Source: UBA8515 sp036170795 (GTDB lineage: Bacteria; Patescibacteriota; Minisyncoccia; Phycocordibacterales; UBA9973). From it: DNA of 36,533 nucleotides. A program made the translations under genes and the position numbers. The DNA is taken from positions 1 through 36,533 of the forward strand of contig JAVHPX010000044.1 of assembly GCA_036170795.1 (NCBI GenBank), in the 5' to 3' direction. The notes below the pieces were generated by a model, which saw nothing but the letters and a program-made list of their open reading frames with translations, was not told the DNA's origin and ran no database searches. Shown one piece after another: positions 15,947-23,864 of this stretch. The first letter of the stretch is position 1; each line of letters begins with the position of its first letter.

Positions 15947-18900
15947 TTATTCTTCCGACTTTCTAAGGTCAACATCGAGAGCAAGACCACGAAGGTAGTT
16001 AAGCAAGACATTAAATGAAGCTGGCACATTGGGCTCTCCAATTGTTTGGCCTTTAATAATTGCATCAAATGTTTGACTTCGACCCATAATATCATCAGAC
16101 TTTATTGTAAGCATTTCACGAAGAGTATAAGCAGCGCCATGACCTTCAAGAGCCCAAACCTCCATTTCTCCGAATCTCTGTCCTCCACCTTGTGCTTTAC
16201 CTCCAAGTGGTTGTTGAGTAATAAGAGAATATGGACCAACTGAACGCATATGCAATTTATCTTCAACCATATGATGTAACTTCAACATATACATATATCC
16301 AATAGCAATATCTTGATCAAAAGCATCACCTGTACGACCATCATAAAGTGTAATCTTACCACTCTCAGGTAATCCAGACTTAACTAATTCAGCTTTAATT
16401 TCTAAAACTGTTGCTGATAAAAATGGAGGAACAATCGCTTGATAACCAAGAGCGTTCGCTGCATAACCTAGATGCATTTCAAGTATTTGACCAAGATTCA
16501 TACGAGATGGCACTCCGAGAGGTGTAAGAATTAAATCAATAGGAGTTCCATCTGCCATATATGGCATTTCTTCTTCTGGAAGTATTACCGATATAACACC
16601 CTTGTTTCCATGACGTCCTGAAAGTTTGTCTCCAACAGAAATATTTCTGATTTGAGCAATTTCAACAACAATCTTTTTAATAATTCCTGATTCTAGATTA
16701 TGACCCAAGTCACGTGAGAATATTTTTACCCCAACAACACGACCACGTTTACCGTGTTCAAGACGAAGTGACGTATCCTTTACATCGCGAGCTTTTTCAG
16801 TAAATATTGACCTAAGAAGTCGTTCTTCTGGAGTAAGTTCTGTTTCACCTTTCGGAGTAATTTTACCAACAATGATATCATTTTCATGAATTTCAGCTCC
16901 AACAACAATAATACCATCTTCATCCAAATCTTTTAATTTATTTTCACCAACATTTGGAATATCACGAGTGGTTATTTCAGGTCCTAATTTTGTATCACGA
17001 ACATTACAAACAAACTCTGTTACATAAATACTAGTAAACTTACTTGTTTTAACAAGTCGTTCTGAAATTATAATCGCATCTTCATAATTAGCACCTCCCC
17101 ATGACATAAATGCTGTAAGAACATTTTGTCCAAGAGCAATCTGCCCATGATCAGTTGTACTAGTATCAGCCAATACTTGACCTTTTTTAATCTTATCGCC
17201 AATTGATACATTTGGACGTTGATGTAATATAGAAAAATTATTTGTACGCGAAAATGTAATAAGTGTATATGTGTGATCTTTACCTTTATCATCCTTAACA
17301 ATAATCTTCTTTGCATCAACATAAGTAACAGTACCAACAACTTCTGATATTATTAAACGTCCAGAATCACGTGATGCTAATTCTTCCATACCAGTTGCGA
17401 CAAGAGGTGCTTCAGGTATAACACAAGGCAATGCCTGCTTTTGCATGTTTGTTCCCATAAGTGCTCGATGTGCATCATCATGTTCAAGAAATGGAATCAT
17501 TGAAGTTGCTACTGAGAATGCTTGATTGGTAGCTACATCAACAAAATCAATTTCTTCTCGTGCAATAATACCAGGATTTGTTTTTATACGAGCTTCAACT
17601 TTATCTTCTGTAATATTACCTTTATCATCATAAGCAAGTCCTGCATGCGCTATATTATATTGCTCTTCTTCAAGAGCATTCATATATACAACTTCATTTG
17701 TTATTTTACCATTTTTTACTTTTATATATGGAGTTTCAATAATACCAAATTCATTAATTTTAGCGTATGTTGAAAGACTAAGAATAAGTCCAATGTTAGG
17801 ACCTTCTGGTGTATGTATTGGACATACTCGGCCATAGTGAGATGTATGAACATCACGAACTTCAAGACCTGCACGTTCACGTGTTAAACCACCAGGACCA
17901 AGCGCTGAGAGTCTACGTAAATGCTCAACTTCAGCCATAACATTTTCTTGATTCATAAATTGTGAAAGCTGGTTAGCAGTAAAGAATTCTTTAATCCGAG
18001 CTTGCAATGGTCGTTGATTTATAATCTGAATTGGAAGTGTTGTACCAACATCAATTGTCGACATACGATCTTGAATATTTCTTTTTATTTGAGCCATACC
18101 CATACGGATCTTTTGTTGCAACATCTCACCAACATAACGAACACGGCGTTGTCCAAGATGATCAATATCATCAGCCTTAGCATGTAATGTATTATTAAGT
18201 TCTACAATATTCTTAATGATAGAGATAACATCATCGGATGAAATTGTACGGCGTTCCATTTCTTTTTCATCCATACTTTTATTAAAACGTTTATTAAAAC
18301 GAAATCTTCCTACAGGGGAAAGATCATAACGCTCATTTGAAAGTAATATTGTAATAAATTCACGTGCATTATCTGGAGTTGCAAGATCGCCATCACGAAG
18401 ACGCTTATATATCTCTATAAATGAATCAGAAAGGTTTTTTGCTGGATCTTTTTCAAGACAAATATTAATAGATTTCAATAATTCTTCTCCTTCAGAATTA
18501 TTAGATTTTCCAAATGCTTTCACAATAGCTTCATCACTAGAAAGACCAAGTACTCGCAAAAGTGAAGTTACAGCAAATTTACGTTTTTTATCAATACGAA
18601 CATAGATAGCACCATCAGGGTCAGATTCAATTTCAATCCAAACTCCACGCGCAGGAATAATCTTTGCTCCAAAATATCTTTTACTTTTTGATTCTTGTTC
18701 TGTAAAAAATACTCCAAATGATCGTGTAAGCTGAGGAACAATTACACGTTCTACTCCATTAATAATAAAAGTACCGTGCTTAGTCATCAATGGGACATCA
18801 GCCATAAATATTTCCTGCTCTTTAGAAGTTCCGATAGCTTTATTTAAAAGTTTAACACGAATTTTAAGCTGACCTTCATAAGTCAATTTATTAATTTTAG

Positions 18901-19132
18901 TATATTCTTCGTCAAATTTTGGTTCACCAAGAGAAAATGATGTAAAATCAAGTTGAAACTTTTTATCTGAGTAATCATTAATAGGAGAAAATTCTTTAAA
19001 AACTTCACCAATTCCTTTCTCCACTAACCAATTAAATGACACTAACTGATTTTCAATTAAATTTGGAAATTCAATCAATGGCTTTTTATAACGTGCAAAA
19101 TATTTTTTTTCTCGTATTGCTGTTTTTTTCAT
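15947..19132 (-). CDS. rpoB: DNA-directed RNA polymerase subunit beta
   Basis: The beta subunit, 1061 residues, forms one jaw of the polymerase active cleft. Landmarks include the rifampicin-pocket segment ANQLSQFMNQENVMAEVEHL (a serine-for-aspartate-type pocket cannot be judged without alignment), RRLSALGPGGLTRERAG, HTSHYGRVCPIHTPEGPNIGL, SGRHGNKGVIS and the C-terminal GKAQGGGQRFGEMEVWALE clamp. It is short compared with E. coli (1342) and with Bacillus (about 1190), because lineage-specific inserts are missing. It is first in the rpoB-rpoC-dnaG-rpoD run. rplJ-rplL are not upstream; instead there is a leader of about 170 nt behind a good promoter. No SD is seen before the ATG. Confidence 0.98.
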   Translation of the reverse strand: MKKTAIREKKYFARYKKPLIEFPNLIENQLVSFNWLVEKGIGEVFKEFSPINDYSDKKFQLDFTSFSLGEPKFDEEYTKINKLTYEGQLKIRVKLLNKAIGTSKEQEIFMADVPLMTKHGTFIINGVERVIVPQLTRSFGVFFTEQESKSKRYFGAKIIPARGVWIEIESDPDGAIYVRIDKKRKFAVTSLLRVLGLSSDEAIVKAFGKSNNSEGEELLKSINICLEKDPAKNLSDSFIEIYKRLRDGDLATPDNAREFITILLSNERYDLSPVGRFRFNKRFNKSMDEKEMERRTISSDDVISIIKNIVELNNTLHAKADDIDHLGQRRVRYVGEMLQQKIRMGMAQIKRNIQDRMSTIDVGTTLPIQIINQRPLQARIKEFFTANQLSQFMNQENVMAEVEHLRRLSALGPGGLTRERAGLEVRDVHTSHYGRVCPIHTPEGPNIGLILSLSTYAKINEFGIIETPYIKVKNGKITNEVVYMNALEEEQYNIAHAGLAYDDKGNITEDKVEARIKTNPGIIAREEIDFVDVATNQAFSVATSMIPFLEHDDAHRALMGTNMQKQALPCVIPEAPLVATGMEELASRDSGRLIISEVVGTVTYVDAKKIIVKDDKGKDHTYTLITFSRTNNFSILHQRPNVSIGDKIKKGQVLADTSTTDHGQIALGQNVLTAFMSWGGANYEDAIIISERLVKTSKFTSIYVTEFVCNVRDTKLGPEITTRDIPNVGENKLKDLDEDGIIVVGAEIHENDIIVGKITPKGETELTPEERLLRSIFTEKARDVKDTSLRLEHGKRGRVVGVKIFSRDLGHNLESGIIKKIVVEIAQIRNISVGDKLSGRHGNKGVISVILPEEEMPYMADGTPIDLILTPLGVPSRMNLGQILEMHLGYAANALGYQAIVPPFLSATVLEIKAELVKSGLPESGKITLYDGRTGDAFDQDIAIGYMYMLKLHHMVEDKLHMRSVGPYSLITQQPLGGKAQGGGQRFGEMEVWALEGHGAAYTLREMLTIKSDDIMGRSQTFDAIIKGQTIGEPNVPASFNVLLNYLRGLALDVDLRKSEE

Positions 19133-19338
19133 ACAAAATAAAGCTTTAAAAAGCTAATAAAAAACACCAAGGTGACCAAACCTTACTGTTTTGGAATGTT
19201 ATTAAAATTGGCAGTTATATTGTTTTAACACAAAGTTTGCCTTTTACTGCATACTTACTTTTAAATAGTGATTGATAGCCATTACTCAATCGTGGTTTCA
19301 CTGGGTATTATCTTATCGGATTAATATATTAAAGTCAA
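19133..19338 (-). promoter_or_regulatory. rpoB promoter and long leader
   Basis: On the minus strand TTGACT (19333-19338), 17 nt, TAAGAT (19310-19315) make a good sigma-70 promoter, with transcription starting near 19303. The leader of about 170 nt contains a small AAGGT/ACCTT hairpin (19169-19184) followed by a T-run on the transcript strand, and an AGCTTT/AAAGCT repeat just before the ATG. These could attenuate, but the stems are short. The rest of 19339-19422 shows nothing recognisable. Confidence 0.55.
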
Positions 19339-19422
19339 GTGGATAATTACTTTATAATTATTCTAGGTTAAATCTAAGAAAATTCAGACATCGTTATATT
19401 TTCAAATATATAAACAAAAAGC

Positions 19423-19449
19423 CCTCAGAATTATTTCCATAATCTGAGG
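19423..19449 (-). terminator. Terminator of the lipoprotein gene
   Basis: CCTCAGA (19423-19429) pairs with TCTGAGG (19443-19449); the stem extends inward as ATTAT/ATAAT with one bulge. On the minus strand it is followed by GGGCTTTTTG, a typical rho-independent ending, 35 nt after the stop of the gene at 19485. Confidence 0.8.
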
Positions 19450-19484
19450 ACTCATTTAGTTCGATTAACTTTAAAAAAAATTAC

Positions 19485-20087
19485 TTACTTATAACACCAG
19501 AAAAACTGCGGATACCAGTTATATATAAATCTTTGGTAGTATATACCAAAGGTATATTCTCTGTTAGTAGCTAGGTCATAAGTGTTACCGTTCAAATTGA
19601 AAGCTGCTATTTCATCCCCGTATCCAAAGTTTATTTTTATTGTAGAATCGTAACAATAAGTATTCCAGGAAAAATTATTATTAGCCCCGTATTGTTCAGC
19701 AGCAGCAGTCGCATATTGGAATGGTGCTAATTTCCAATTTCTATCTGGTCCTTCAAGGTTTGCAATTTGAGCACTCAATGGACCACCAAAATATGATTGT
19801 ACTGAAAATATCCTTCTTGAAGTGGTGTCATTGAAATTTTTCCCAGCCAACTTTTGTCTGGCATCATTACCACCAGAACTATCAACTAAAAATTTTCCGG
19901 CAATGGCATTAAAATTTTTTGCCAAATACCTTGTGTCTACGCGCAGGCCGAACCATGTACGACCATTTTCGGTGAATGAATCAATCTTAGTTGGTGGTGG
20001 TATATATTGAACCGCTATTTCTTTTTGACAGCTTACTAAAAAAATTAGTGCAATTACTACAATTGCGAAGATTGGGAGTTTTTTCAT
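19485..20087 (-). CDS. Putative lipoprotein of Bacteroidetes type, unknown function
   Basis: The likely start is the ATG at 20087, which gives 200 residues beginning MKKLPIFAIVVIALIFLVSC. This is a lipoprotein signal peptide with lipobox LVSC and acceptor cysteine at residue 20, followed by QKE. A Cys-Gln-Lys-acidic sequence resembles the lipoprotein export signal of Bacteroidetes surface lipoproteins (established for Capnocytophaga). The mature part is rich in Asn, Phe, Tyr and Gly, with aromatic repeats such as FGIYYQRFIYNWYPQFFW at the C-terminus, and looks beta-rich. I recognise no domain. The frame is open 26 codons upstream, but that part has no signal-peptide character. Codon and base use are less AT-rich than in flanking rpoB and trmD. 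It has its own promoter and terminator. Horizontal transfer or assembly contamination are the main explanations. Confidence 0.75.
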   Translation of the reverse strand: MKKLPIFAIVVIALIFLVSCQKEIAVQYIPPPTKIDSFTENGRTWFGLRVDTRYLAKNFNAIAGKFLVDSSGGNDARQKLAGKNFNDTTSRRIFSVQSYFGGPLSAQIANLEGPDRNWKLAPFQYATAAAEQYGANNNFSWNTYCYDSTIKINFGYGDEIAAFNLNGNTYDLATNREYTFGIYYQRFIYNWYPQFFWCYK

Positions 20088-20223
20088 CGTCTTTGTTTTG
20101 TTTTTTGGTTTTAAATTTTGTTTAAAGAGAGAGTTTCGATTTCCATGATTGAAAAGCAAAACCATCTCTTTAATCTCAAAAAAACCATTATTTTCAAAGG
20201 TCTAAACTTACAAATTCGGTCTT

Positions 20224-20252
20224 ACCTTAACACATTACAATACAAAAGTCAA
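20224..20252 (-). promoter_or_regulatory. Candidate promoter of the lipoprotein gene
   Basis: TTGACT (20247-20252), 17 nt, TAAGGT (20224-20229) with an extended TGT, all on the minus strand. The -35 equals that of rpoB. The leader would be about 130 nt. A perfect 12-bp palindrome, GAAATCGATTTC (20261-20272), lies just upstream and could be an operator. Confidence 0.4.
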
Positions 20253-20309
20253 ACACACATGAAATCGATTTCGTCTATACTTTAATTTAGTAGATACCTA
20301 TTATTTAAT

Positions 20310-21002
20310 CTATTTTTCAGTCTTTTTAGACTGTTTCCACTCTTCTATATCAGCATGGTTGCCAGAAAGAAGCACCTTCGGGACTTTATATTTCTTTTTG
20401 TTGTGAATGAGGACTTCAGGTCTTGTGTAAACTTCGCTTGTTGATACTCGCTCTTCTTCACGAGAATCAAAGTTACCAAGTACGCCTTCTACTTGGCGAG
20501 AGATTGAGTCAATAAGTACCATGGCTGGGATTTCTCCGCCTGTTAGCACATAGTCCCCTATTGAGAACTTTTGGGTTTTGAGAATTTTATCAACACGAGC
20601 ATCAATTCCTTCGTATCGTCCGCAGATCATAATAACGTCAGTATATTTTTTAGAAATATTTTTGGCGACTGGCGTTGTAAACTTTTCTGCAAATGGTACA
20701 AAATTAATCGTCATAATTTTTGTATCTTTTTTCTTTTGTATTTTAGTTACAACTTTCTCTACAGCTTTTATTATCGGTTCAGCCATCATCACCATACCCG
20801 GACCTCCAGCATACGGTCGCTCATCGACTTGGCGCGAGATGTTACCATCCGGCCAGACTTTTTTATACTTACCTGAGACTAACATCCGAGGATTAACAAA
20901 TGAAACAGAAATCTTTTTCTCCCGTATTGCCCGCCCTAAAATAGACTCACCTAAGTATGAATCGAACATTTCTGGAAATAATGTGATAATATAGAAATTC
21001 AT
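20310..21002 (-). CDS. trmD: tRNA (guanine-37-N1)-methyltransferase
   Basis: TrmD methylates G37 of tRNAs reading CNN codons, using S-adenosylmethionine, and prevents +1 frameshifts. The 230-residue product begins MNFYIITLFPEMFDSYLGES. It has DERPYAGGPGMVMMAEP near residue 62 and the SPOUT trefoil-knot sequences ICGRYEGIDARVD and SIGDYVLTGGEIPAMVLID, with the C-terminal RPEVL and VPKVLLSGNHADIEEWK substrate part. Length is close to the family norm (about 250). It follows khpA after a terminator and has an extended -10 promoter ending 6 nt before the ATG. The usual partners rimM and rplS are not in this cluster. Confidence 0.96.
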   Translation of the reverse strand: MNFYIITLFPEMFDSYLGESILGRAIREKKISVSFVNPRMLVSGKYKKVWPDGNISRQVDERPYAGGPGMVMMAEPIIKAVEKVVTKIQKKKDTKIMTINFVPFAEKFTTPVAKNISKKYTDVIMICGRYEGIDARVDKILKTQKFSIGDYVLTGGEIPAMVLIDSISRQVEGVLGNFDSREEERVSTSEVYTRPEVLIHNKKKYKVPKVLLSGNHADIEEWKQSKKTEK

Positions 21003-21008
21003 AAAGTG

Positions 21009-21017
21009 ACTATATCA
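21009..21017 (-). promoter_or_regulatory. trmD promoter, predicted leaderless
   Basis: Extended -10 TGA-TATAGT on the minus strand (-10 box 21009-21014), ending exactly 6 nt before the ATG at 21002. No -35 box is evident. The terminator immediately upstream makes a separate promoter necessary. Confidence 0.55.
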
Positions 21018-21019
21018 TA

Positions 21020-21062
21020 AAATAAAGAAAAAACCCTATTCATTAGGGCATTTTCTTTATTT
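21020..21062 (-). terminator. Terminator after khpA
   Basis: CCCTA (21034-21038) pairs with TAGGG (21044-21048) and is flanked by complementary A-rich and T-rich arms (21020-21033 and 21051-21062). On the minus strand the GC stem is followed by TTTTTTC, ending the rpsP-khpA transcript before trmD. Confidence 0.8.
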
Positions 21063-21065
21063 TAA

Positions 21066-21407
21066 TTATATTCCTTTCAAATCATTTAATGCTGCATCTA
21101 CACTTCTTGATGCTTCACCTGATGATTGTGTTTTAGGTGTTTGAGTATATTCCTGTGTTCCTCCTTCTGGTTCATTAATTTTCAAATTTACACGAGCATT
21201 ATTCTTCATTCCAATAACACGAAGTAGCGTGCGAATCGCTTTTGCCGTATTACCTTGACGACCGATAATTTTACCCATATCAGCCGCATTTACTGTCATT
21301 GTAATTAATACACCCATTTCATCTACTGTTCTGTCTATCTTAACATCATTTGGATTATCAACTAATGCTTTTACAACATATTCAAGAAATGCTTTATCAT
21401 CTGTCAT
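21066..21407 (-). CDS. khpA: KH-domain RNA-binding protein KhpA
   Basis: A 113-residue protein with one type II KH domain. LEYVVKALVDNPNDVKID and MGKIIGRQGNTAKAIRTLLR (GxxG loop GRQG at 49-52) are the KhpA/YlqC hallmarks. KhpA binds RNA, often with KhpB (Jag), and affects cell elongation and RNA regulation in Firmicutes. The family is usually about 80 residues; here a tail of roughly 35 residues rich in Gly, Gln, Thr and Ser follows (EPEGGTQEYTQTPKTQSSGE), probably disordered. It lies between rpsP and trmD, the conserved rpsP-khpA-trmD order. A TATAAG box 6 nt before the ATG may drive it independently. Confidence 0.9.
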   Translation of the reverse strand: MTDDKAFLEYVVKALVDNPNDVKIDRTVDEMGVLITMTVNAADMGKIIGRQGNTAKAIRTLLRVIGMKNNARVNLKINEPEGGTQEYTQTPKTQSSGEASRSVDAALNDLKGI

Positions 21408-21413
21408 ATTATT

Positions 21414-21419
21414 CTTATA
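21414..21419 (-). promoter_or_regulatory. Candidate khpA -10 box, leaderless geometry
   Basis: TATAAG on the minus strand (21414-21419) ends 6 nt before the khpA ATG at 21407. No TGn or convincing -35 is present. The remaining gap to rpsP (21420-21542) is AT-rich with no other recognised element. Confidence 0.4.
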
Positions 21420-21542
21420 GTATTAACTCATAATATAATGCAGTGTATCGACTACAACCTGCACTATTTTATTATATCATAACTTTATAATAACAAAAAT
21501 ATATTTACTTTCAATGAAACCCTTTAATTAATACAAATATTT

Positions 21543-21848
21543 CTATGTTTTTTTAAGATTTTTACGAACTTTTGTAGGAGACTTTTTAGATAAAACATTT
21601 TTCTTCTGCCCAGAAATTATCTTTTGATGAACAAGAAAATTATAAACAGTATCTGAAGTTTGTGCACCATTACTAATCCAATATTTTATACGATCTTCTT
21701 TAAACAAAACTTCCCCACTCTTTAAATTATATGAACCAAGAATTTCTTTAAATTTACCACTCTTTGTTGCATTTTTTGAATCAGTCAAAACAACCCTAAA
21801 TGCTGGATCATTTTTACGACCTATTCTTTGTAATCTAATCATTAACAT
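21543..21848 (-). CDS. rpsP: 30S ribosomal protein S16
   Basis: S16 is a small 30S assembly protein. From ATG 21848 the product has 101 residues and starts MLMIRLQRIGRKNDPAFRVV; LTDSKN and KFKEILGSYNLKSGEV follow the family pattern, then RIKYWISNGAQTSDTVYNFL. A basic tail (KKSPTKVRKNLKKT) ends it. The frame is open to 21884, but those residues are hydrophobic and unlike S16, and they overlap the promoter. ATG 21842 (MIRLQ) is an alternative start. The promoter at 21856-21884 ends 7 nt before 21848, which favours it as a leaderless start. It is divergent from rnr with 64 bp between the ATGs. Confidence 0.95.
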   Translation of the reverse strand: MLMIRLQRIGRKNDPAFRVVLTDSKNATKSGKFKEILGSYNLKSGEVLFKEDRIKYWISNGAQTSDTVYNFLVHQKIISGQKKNVLSKKSPTKVRKNLKKT

Positions 21849-21855
21849 AATAAGT

Positions 21856-21884
21856 ATCGTAACATAAAAGAATATATGAATCAA
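21856..21884 (-). promoter_or_regulatory. rpsP promoter, predicted leaderless
   Basis: On the minus strand TTGATT (21879-21884), 17 nt, then extended -10 TGT-TACGAT (-10 box 21856-21861). The box ends 7 nt before ATG 21848. Confidence 0.6.
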
Positions 21885-21897
21885 GTATATTATTTTA

Positions 21898-21906
21898 TGG
21901 TATACT
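21898..21906 (+). promoter_or_regulatory. rnr promoter, predicted leaderless
   Basis: Extended -10 TGG-TATACT (21898-21906) ends exactly 6 nt before the ATG at 21913. No clear -35. It sits back to back with the rpsP promoter in the same 64-bp gap. Confidence 0.55.
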
Positions 21907-21912
21907 GCAAAT

Positions 21913-23859
21913 ATGAAAAAAGATAATACTGATAATTCCGTAAACTACAATAACAACCAACATATAGATGGGATCATTTCTATTTCTCATAAAGGAATTG
22001 GGGTTGTTCGAATTAGAGGTAACGATGAAATCATAGAAATAGATCATAGCTTCCTTCATACAGCCTGTCATGGTGATACAGTAAGAATACTTCTTCATCC
22101 AAATATAAAAAATGAAATACTTCACGGAGAAGTGTCTGAAATACTCCATAGATCCAAAAAAGGATTTTCTGGTGTTCTTGAAAAAGAACATGATACTTAT
22201 TTTCTTATTCCTAGCGATTTAAAAATGTATTCTGATATAGTTATTCCAGAAAATAAATTAAATGGTGCTAAAATAGGTCAGAAAATATTTGTTGTTATTA
22301 CTGAATGGACAGATGCTAAAAAAGCCCCAATTGGTGAAGTAGCAAAAATATTAGGTTTACCAATGGAACATAATGCCGAGATGGAAGCAATAGCACTCGA
22401 AAAAGGTTTCAATTCAATCTTTCCTATTAATGTTCAAAAAGAAGCAAAAATAATAACAAAAAATGGCATAACTAAACATGACCTAAATGATCGTCGTGAT
22501 ATGCGTACAACAACAACATTTACAATAGACCCAGAAGATGCAAAAGATTTTGATGATGCCTTATCATTTAATAAATTAATAAATAATCATTATGAAATTG
22601 GTATTCATATTGCTGATGTTTCTTATTATGTAAATAATAATACTGCTCTAGACAAAGAAGCTCGTTATCGTGGAACATCCGTATATCTTGTAGATCGTAC
22701 TATACCAATGCTTCCAGAAGAACTTTCAAATGGACTCTGCAGCTTAAACCCAGATATTGATAGACTCACTTTTTCAGCTATTTTTGAACTTGATCTAAAT
22801 GGTCATATTTATAATGAATGGTTTGGCAGAACAACTATCCATTCTGACAAACGATTCACATATGAAAATGCTCAAAAAATTATTGACAACGGTCACGGTC
22901 CATTTTTTACAGAACTTTCAACTATTAATACTATTGCTAAAAAACTTCTAAAAAAACGATTTGCTGAAGGGGCAATATCATTAGAACAAGAGGAGGTTAA
23001 ATTCAAACTCGATTCTAATGGTGTACCACTTTCTGTTTATACAAAAAAGCGTGGAGATACTCATAAACTAATTGAAGAATTTATGCTCATGGCTAATCGT
23101 CGTGTTGCTGAATATATGTCTACCAAAAAAGATGGTACTGAGGGGGTATTTCTATATCGCATACACGACTTACCAAATAAAGAAAAAATGAAAGACTTAG
23201 TAACATTTCTTAAAAAGCTTGGTTACAATATGAGGCTCAAGGATGGAATCATACCTTCAGAAGAAATCAATACGCTTATCATAAAACTTGAACATAATCC
23301 ATTGCGCGATACAGTCCATACTGCCATTATCAGAACAATGGCAAAAGCAATTTATTCTACAAAAAATATTGGTCATTACGGTCTCGGTTTTAAATTCTAT
23401 ACACATTTCACGTCACCAATTCGTAGATACCCAGATGTTATTGTCCATCGTTTACTTAATTCTTTCTTAAAAAATGAAATCATTCCAAAAGAAAGATGGT
23501 TCGAATATGAAGAAATAAGCACCGAAGCTTCAAACCGTGAAAAAGAAGCTGCTGAAGCCGAACGTGCATCTATTAAATATAAACAAGTTGAATATATGTC
23601 TACTAGAATTGGTCAAAATTTTGAAGGAGTCATCACTGGAGTAACTGAATGGGGATTATATGTTGAAGACATAACAACAAAATGTGAAGGTATGATTCGT
23701 ATGCGTGATCTTTCTAATGATTACTATATATTTGATAAAAAATATATGAGCATAAAAGGTCAAAAAACTCATAAAAAATATGCACTCGGTGATCGTGTGC
23801 ATTTTAAGGTTAAAAATACTGACAGAAATAAAAAAACAATCGACTATGCTTTAATATAA
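21913..23859 (+). CDS. rnr: Ribonuclease R (RNase II/R family 3'-5' exoribonuclease)
   Basis: A 648-residue hydrolytic exoribonuclease that degrades structured RNA from the 3' end. It has N-terminal cold-shock/OB regions (about 15-150), the RNB catalytic domain with TIDPEDAKDFDDAL (aspartates near 206, 212, 214 and 215 bind magnesium), YRGTSVYLVDRTIPMLPEELSNGLCSL, the HYGLGFKFYTHFTSPIRRYPDV block, and a C-terminal S1 domain (about 570-645, FEGVITGVTEWGLYVE). E. coli RNase R has 813 residues; the missing parts are the N-terminal helix domain and the basic C-terminal tail. The deacetylase gene starts 5 nt after the stop, so three genes form one plus-strand unit. Confidence 0.95.
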   Translation: MKKDNTDNSVNYNNNQHIDGIISISHKGIGVVRIRGNDEIIEIDHSFLHTACHGDTVRILLHPNIKNEILHGEVSEILHRSKKGFSGVLEKEHDTYFLIPSDLKMYSDIVIPENKLNGAKIGQKIFVVITEWTDAKKAPIGEVAKILGLPMEHNAEMEAIALEKGFNSIFPINVQKEAKIITKNGITKHDLNDRRDMRTTTTFTIDPEDAKDFDDALSFNKLINNHYEIGIHIADVSYYVNNNTALDKEARYRGTSVYLVDRTIPMLPEELSNGLCSLNPDIDRLTFSAIFELDLNGHIYNEWFGRTTIHSDKRFTYENAQKIIDNGHGPFFTELSTINTIAKKLLKKRFAEGAISLEQEEVKFKLDSNGVPLSVYTKKRGDTHKLIEEFMLMANRRVAEYMSTKKDGTEGVFLYRIHDLPNKEKMKDLVTFLKKLGYNMRLKDGIIPSEEINTLIIKLEHNPLRDTVHTAIIRTMAKAIYSTKNIGHYGLGFKFYTHFTSPIRRYPDVIVHRLLNSFLKNEIIPKERWFEYEEISTEASNREKEAAEAERASIKYKQVEYMSTRIGQNFEGVITGVTEWGLYVEDITTKCEGMIRMRDLSNDYYIFDKKYMSIKGQKTHKKYALGDRVHFKVKNTDRNKKTIDYALI

Positions 23860-23864
23860 AATAT

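Noticed and set aside
19159..19184. Transcription attenuator in the rpoB leader
   Set aside because: The stem has only 5 bp; the T-run is present but the structure is too weak to call as a terminator.
20088..20165. 26-codon N-terminal extension of the lipoprotein
   Set aside because: It is polar and would bury the signal peptide; the ATG at 20087 gives a textbook lipoprotein signal.
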